From: an uncultured Pseudomonadales bacterium
GTDB taxonomy: Bacteria; Pseudomonadota; Gammaproteobacteria; Pseudomonadales; Porticoccaceae
DNA: 7,686 bases
Reading direction: 5' to 3'
NCBI GenBank assembly: GCA_937998635.1
Contig: CALLDA010000064.1
Coordinates: forward strand, 1-7,686
Of the stretch, positions 6,211-7,686 are shown piece after piece. How positions within the stretch are numbered: position 1 is the stretch's first letter; each line of letters begins with the position of its first letter. Position numbers and translations under genes: made by a program. A model generated the notes under the pieces. The model worked only from the letters and a program-made list of their open reading frames with translations, ran no database searches and was not told the DNA's origin.

Positions 6211-7617
6211 TTAAAACCATTCATCTTTCATATCAAAAGGCACCGGATTACCCGAGTTTAGCAGCTCAGATAATTGCTCAACTGCTGGCAACTCCCATTC
6301 AATATAATACTGAGCGGTCTGTAGTTTGCCACGATAGAAACTCTGATCACTTTCAGCACAACCCGCGCTGATTGCCTGCGCGGATATAGTCGCCTGTTTT
6401 AACCAGATCCACGCAGCAACTACGCGGCCGAACATATCCAGATACATTGTTGCATTCGCCAAACCTTTATCAGCATCAGCCTGAACCTGGTCAAGCAGGA
6501 CATCTGTAGTAAGGCGGAGGGTCTCAAGAGCTTGCTGAAGACCTTCCACTAAACTTTCGGCAAGCCCACTTGCCCTCGCCAGCGGCAAATCTCGCCCGAC
6601 CTCTTCGAGAAAAATTTTAAAGCCTGCCTGGTCCTTCATTGCTACTTTCCTACCCAGCAAATCAAGGCCGTGTATCGCTTCAGCACCTTCATGAATAGGA
6701 TTAAGACGCTGATCCCGATAAAGTTGTTCTACCGGATATTCCCGAATATAGCCTGAGCCACCCAATATCTGAATAGCCAGGTCGTTAGACACACAGCCGT
6801 ATTTTGATGGCCAGGATTTAACCACCGGGATAATCAGATCCAATAACAAACCCGCTCGCTGTCTTTGTTCCTGATCAGGCGCAGAATTTTGATCCTCAAA
6901 TAGCGAACTCGCATATAAGCACATTGCCAGAGAACCTTCAGAATAAGCTTTTTGCGCGAGTAGCATACGCCGCACATCAGCGTGCTCAATGAGCATAATT
7001 TGTGGCGACTGGGGGTCTTTGCAGGAGGACAATCTCCCCTGTGGCCGTTGGCGGGCATAGTCCAACGAACAGTTGTAACCTTGATAAGCAATGGCCGCTG
7101 CCCCAAGCGCAACACCGATGCGGGCTTCATTCATCATCTGAAACATGTAACCCAATCCTTTGTTTGCTTCGCCGACAAGATAACCGATAGCGCCGTCTTG
7201 CTCACCAAAGTTAAGTGCCGCATTGGTGGCATTGCGATAACCCATTTTATGATTGAGGCCCGCGACGACGACATCGTTGCGTGTCCCCCGACTACCATCT
7301 TCGTTAAGCAGATATTTCGGCACGATAAATAATGAAATACCTTTTACCCCGGGCGGTGCGCCTTTTATTTTGGCCAGCACCATATGAATCACATTGTCGG
7401 CAATGTTGTGATCGGCACAGGAAATAAACATTTTCTGGCCGAATACGCGGTAGGTGCCGTCATCGGCAGGCTCTGCAATAGTAGTGATATCACCTAATGC
7501 CGAACCCTGACCCGGCTCAGTCAGGGCCATGGTGCCATTGGCCCTGCCATCCATAATCAAGGGCAGATATTTGGCTTTTTGTTCATGCGAGCCAAAGGCT
7601 CTCAGCAGATTCGTCAC
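6211..7617 (-). CDS. Acyl-CoA dehydrogenase, long FadE/DmdC-related type; N-terminal part disrupted or missing
   Basis: This flavoenzyme family oxidises acyl-CoA to 2-enoyl-CoA in the cytoplasm, passing electrons to ETF. The readable frame is 468 codons from GTG 7617, against roughly 590-600 residues usual for the long class. Seen in the sequence, counting from that GTG: the family 'LTEPGQGSALGD' segment (about 32-43) that contacts flavin and substrate, FIS near the flavin (64-66), HKMGYR (123-128), an ARIGVALG helix (165-172), DVRRMLLAQKAY (214-225), and LGGSGYIREYPVEQLYRDQRL (285-305). HEGA follows, with E310 at the position of the catalytic base, then the GLDLLGRKV motif. The extra C-terminal domain (about 325-468) marks the long FadE/DmdC-like group. 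At the base, EGA replaces the more common EGT. The GTG is unlikely to be the true start: the homologous frame goes on upstream (ANIGTAAYPFIAIG) until an in-frame TAG at 7669-7671. The exact acyl substrate cannot be told; DmdC-type (methylmercaptopropionyl-CoA) and fatty acyl-CoA roles are both possible. Confidence 0.85.
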   Translation of the reverse strand: MTNLLRAFGSHEQKAKYLPLIMDGRANGTMALTEPGQGSALGDITTIAEPADDGTYRVFGQKMFISCADHNIADNVIHMVLAKIKGAPPGVKGISLFIVPKYLLNEDGSRGTRNDVVVAGLNHKMGYRNATNAALNFGEQDGAIGYLVGEANKGLGYMFQMMNEARIGVALGAAAIAYQGYNCSLDYARQRPQGRLSSCKDPQSPQIMLIEHADVRRMLLAQKAYSEGSLAMCLYASSLFEDQNSAPDQEQRQRAGLLLDLIIPVVKSWPSKYGCVSNDLAIQILGGSGYIREYPVEQLYRDQRLNPIHEGAEAIHGLDLLGRKVAMKDQAGFKIFLEEVGRDLPLARASGLAESLVEGLQQALETLRLTTDVLLDQVQADADKGLANATMYLDMFGRVVAAWIWLKQATISAQAISAGCAESDQSFYRGKLQTAQYYIEWELPAVEQLSELLNSGNPVPFDMKDEWF

Positions 7618-7686
7618 ACCGATAGCTATAAAAGGGTAGGCTGCGGTACCTATGTTGGCAGCATTGATCTAGGCCATAATCGTTCT
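7618..7686 (-). pseudogene. Upstream continuation of the acyl-CoA dehydrogenase frame, interrupted by TAG
   Basis: In the frame of the downstream gene, 7618-7668 encodes INAANIGTAAYPFIAIG, which reads smoothly into the conserved GS-x-EQK-x-x-YLP region and looks like genuine family sequence. The next codon upstream (7669-7671) is TAG, and beyond it the same frame reads RTIMA to the window edge. No ATG, GTG or TTG lies between the TAG and GTG 7617. The gene is therefore either broken by a nonsense or indel mutation, or the sequence here has an error; a truncated but functional protein is less likely because the N-terminal alpha domain would be lost. Confidence 0.6.

Noticed and set aside
6170..6212. 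Bidirectional intrinsic terminator in the convergent gap
   Set aside because: The palindrome at 6170-6183 is AT-only and too weak, and the T-run at 6206-6212 has at most a 3-bp stem before it.
6982..7332. A 116-codon + strand open frame opposite the acyl-CoA dehydrogenase
   Set aside because: The opposite strand encodes well-conserved acyl-CoA dehydrogenase motifs, and the + strand translation shows no family features or ribosome binding site.
1..7686. Mobile element, CRISPR array, phage or defence system
   Set aside because: No transposase, integrase, direct-repeat array, tRNA-linked attachment site or defence-type domain was found; all space is used by signalling, receptor and metabolic genes.

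Overview
The window looks like chromosomal DNA from a Gram-negative bacterium, most likely a marine-type gammaproteobacterium. The reasons are a TonB-dependent outer-membrane receptor, a BarA-like phosphorelay kinase fused to GGDEF-EAL output, an acyl-CoA dehydrogenase of the long FadE/DmdC-related type, moderate base composition (by eye) and tight gene packing. The exact taxon cannot be fixed from the sequence alone.

Layout. Positions 1-6133 hold three genes in a row on the + strand: the 3' end of a TonB-dependent receptor (to 644), a secreted ABC-type substrate-binding-like protein (676-1647), and a 1490-residue membrane hybrid kinase with GGDEF and EAL domains (1661-6133). The gaps are 31 and 13 bases, too small for strong independent promoters, so they probably form one operon. 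A 77-base AT-rich gap (6134-6210) separates this from a convergent acyl-CoA dehydrogenase gene on the - strand (6211 to the window edge). That gene is cut off by the window, and its homologous reading frame carries an in-frame TAG at 7669-7671, close to the edge.

How the genes may work together (inference). The receptor could import a ligand across the outer membrane, the periplasmic binding protein could sense it, and the kinase could convert this into c-di-GMP turnover. No ABC permease or ATPase gene lies in the window, which fits a binding protein used as a sensor partner rather than a transporter part. The kinase carries every step of a His-Asp-His-Asp relay in one chain (H282, D709, H853, D973). 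The last receiver sits directly before GGDEF (with a product-inhibition I-site) and EAL domains, both with intact catalytic motifs. It also holds a degenerate receiver between the kinase core and the first true receiver.

The acyl-CoA dehydrogenase belongs to fatty-acid or related acyl-CoA oxidation and has no evident link to the signalling operon. No RNA gene, mobile element, CRISPR array or attachment site was seen.
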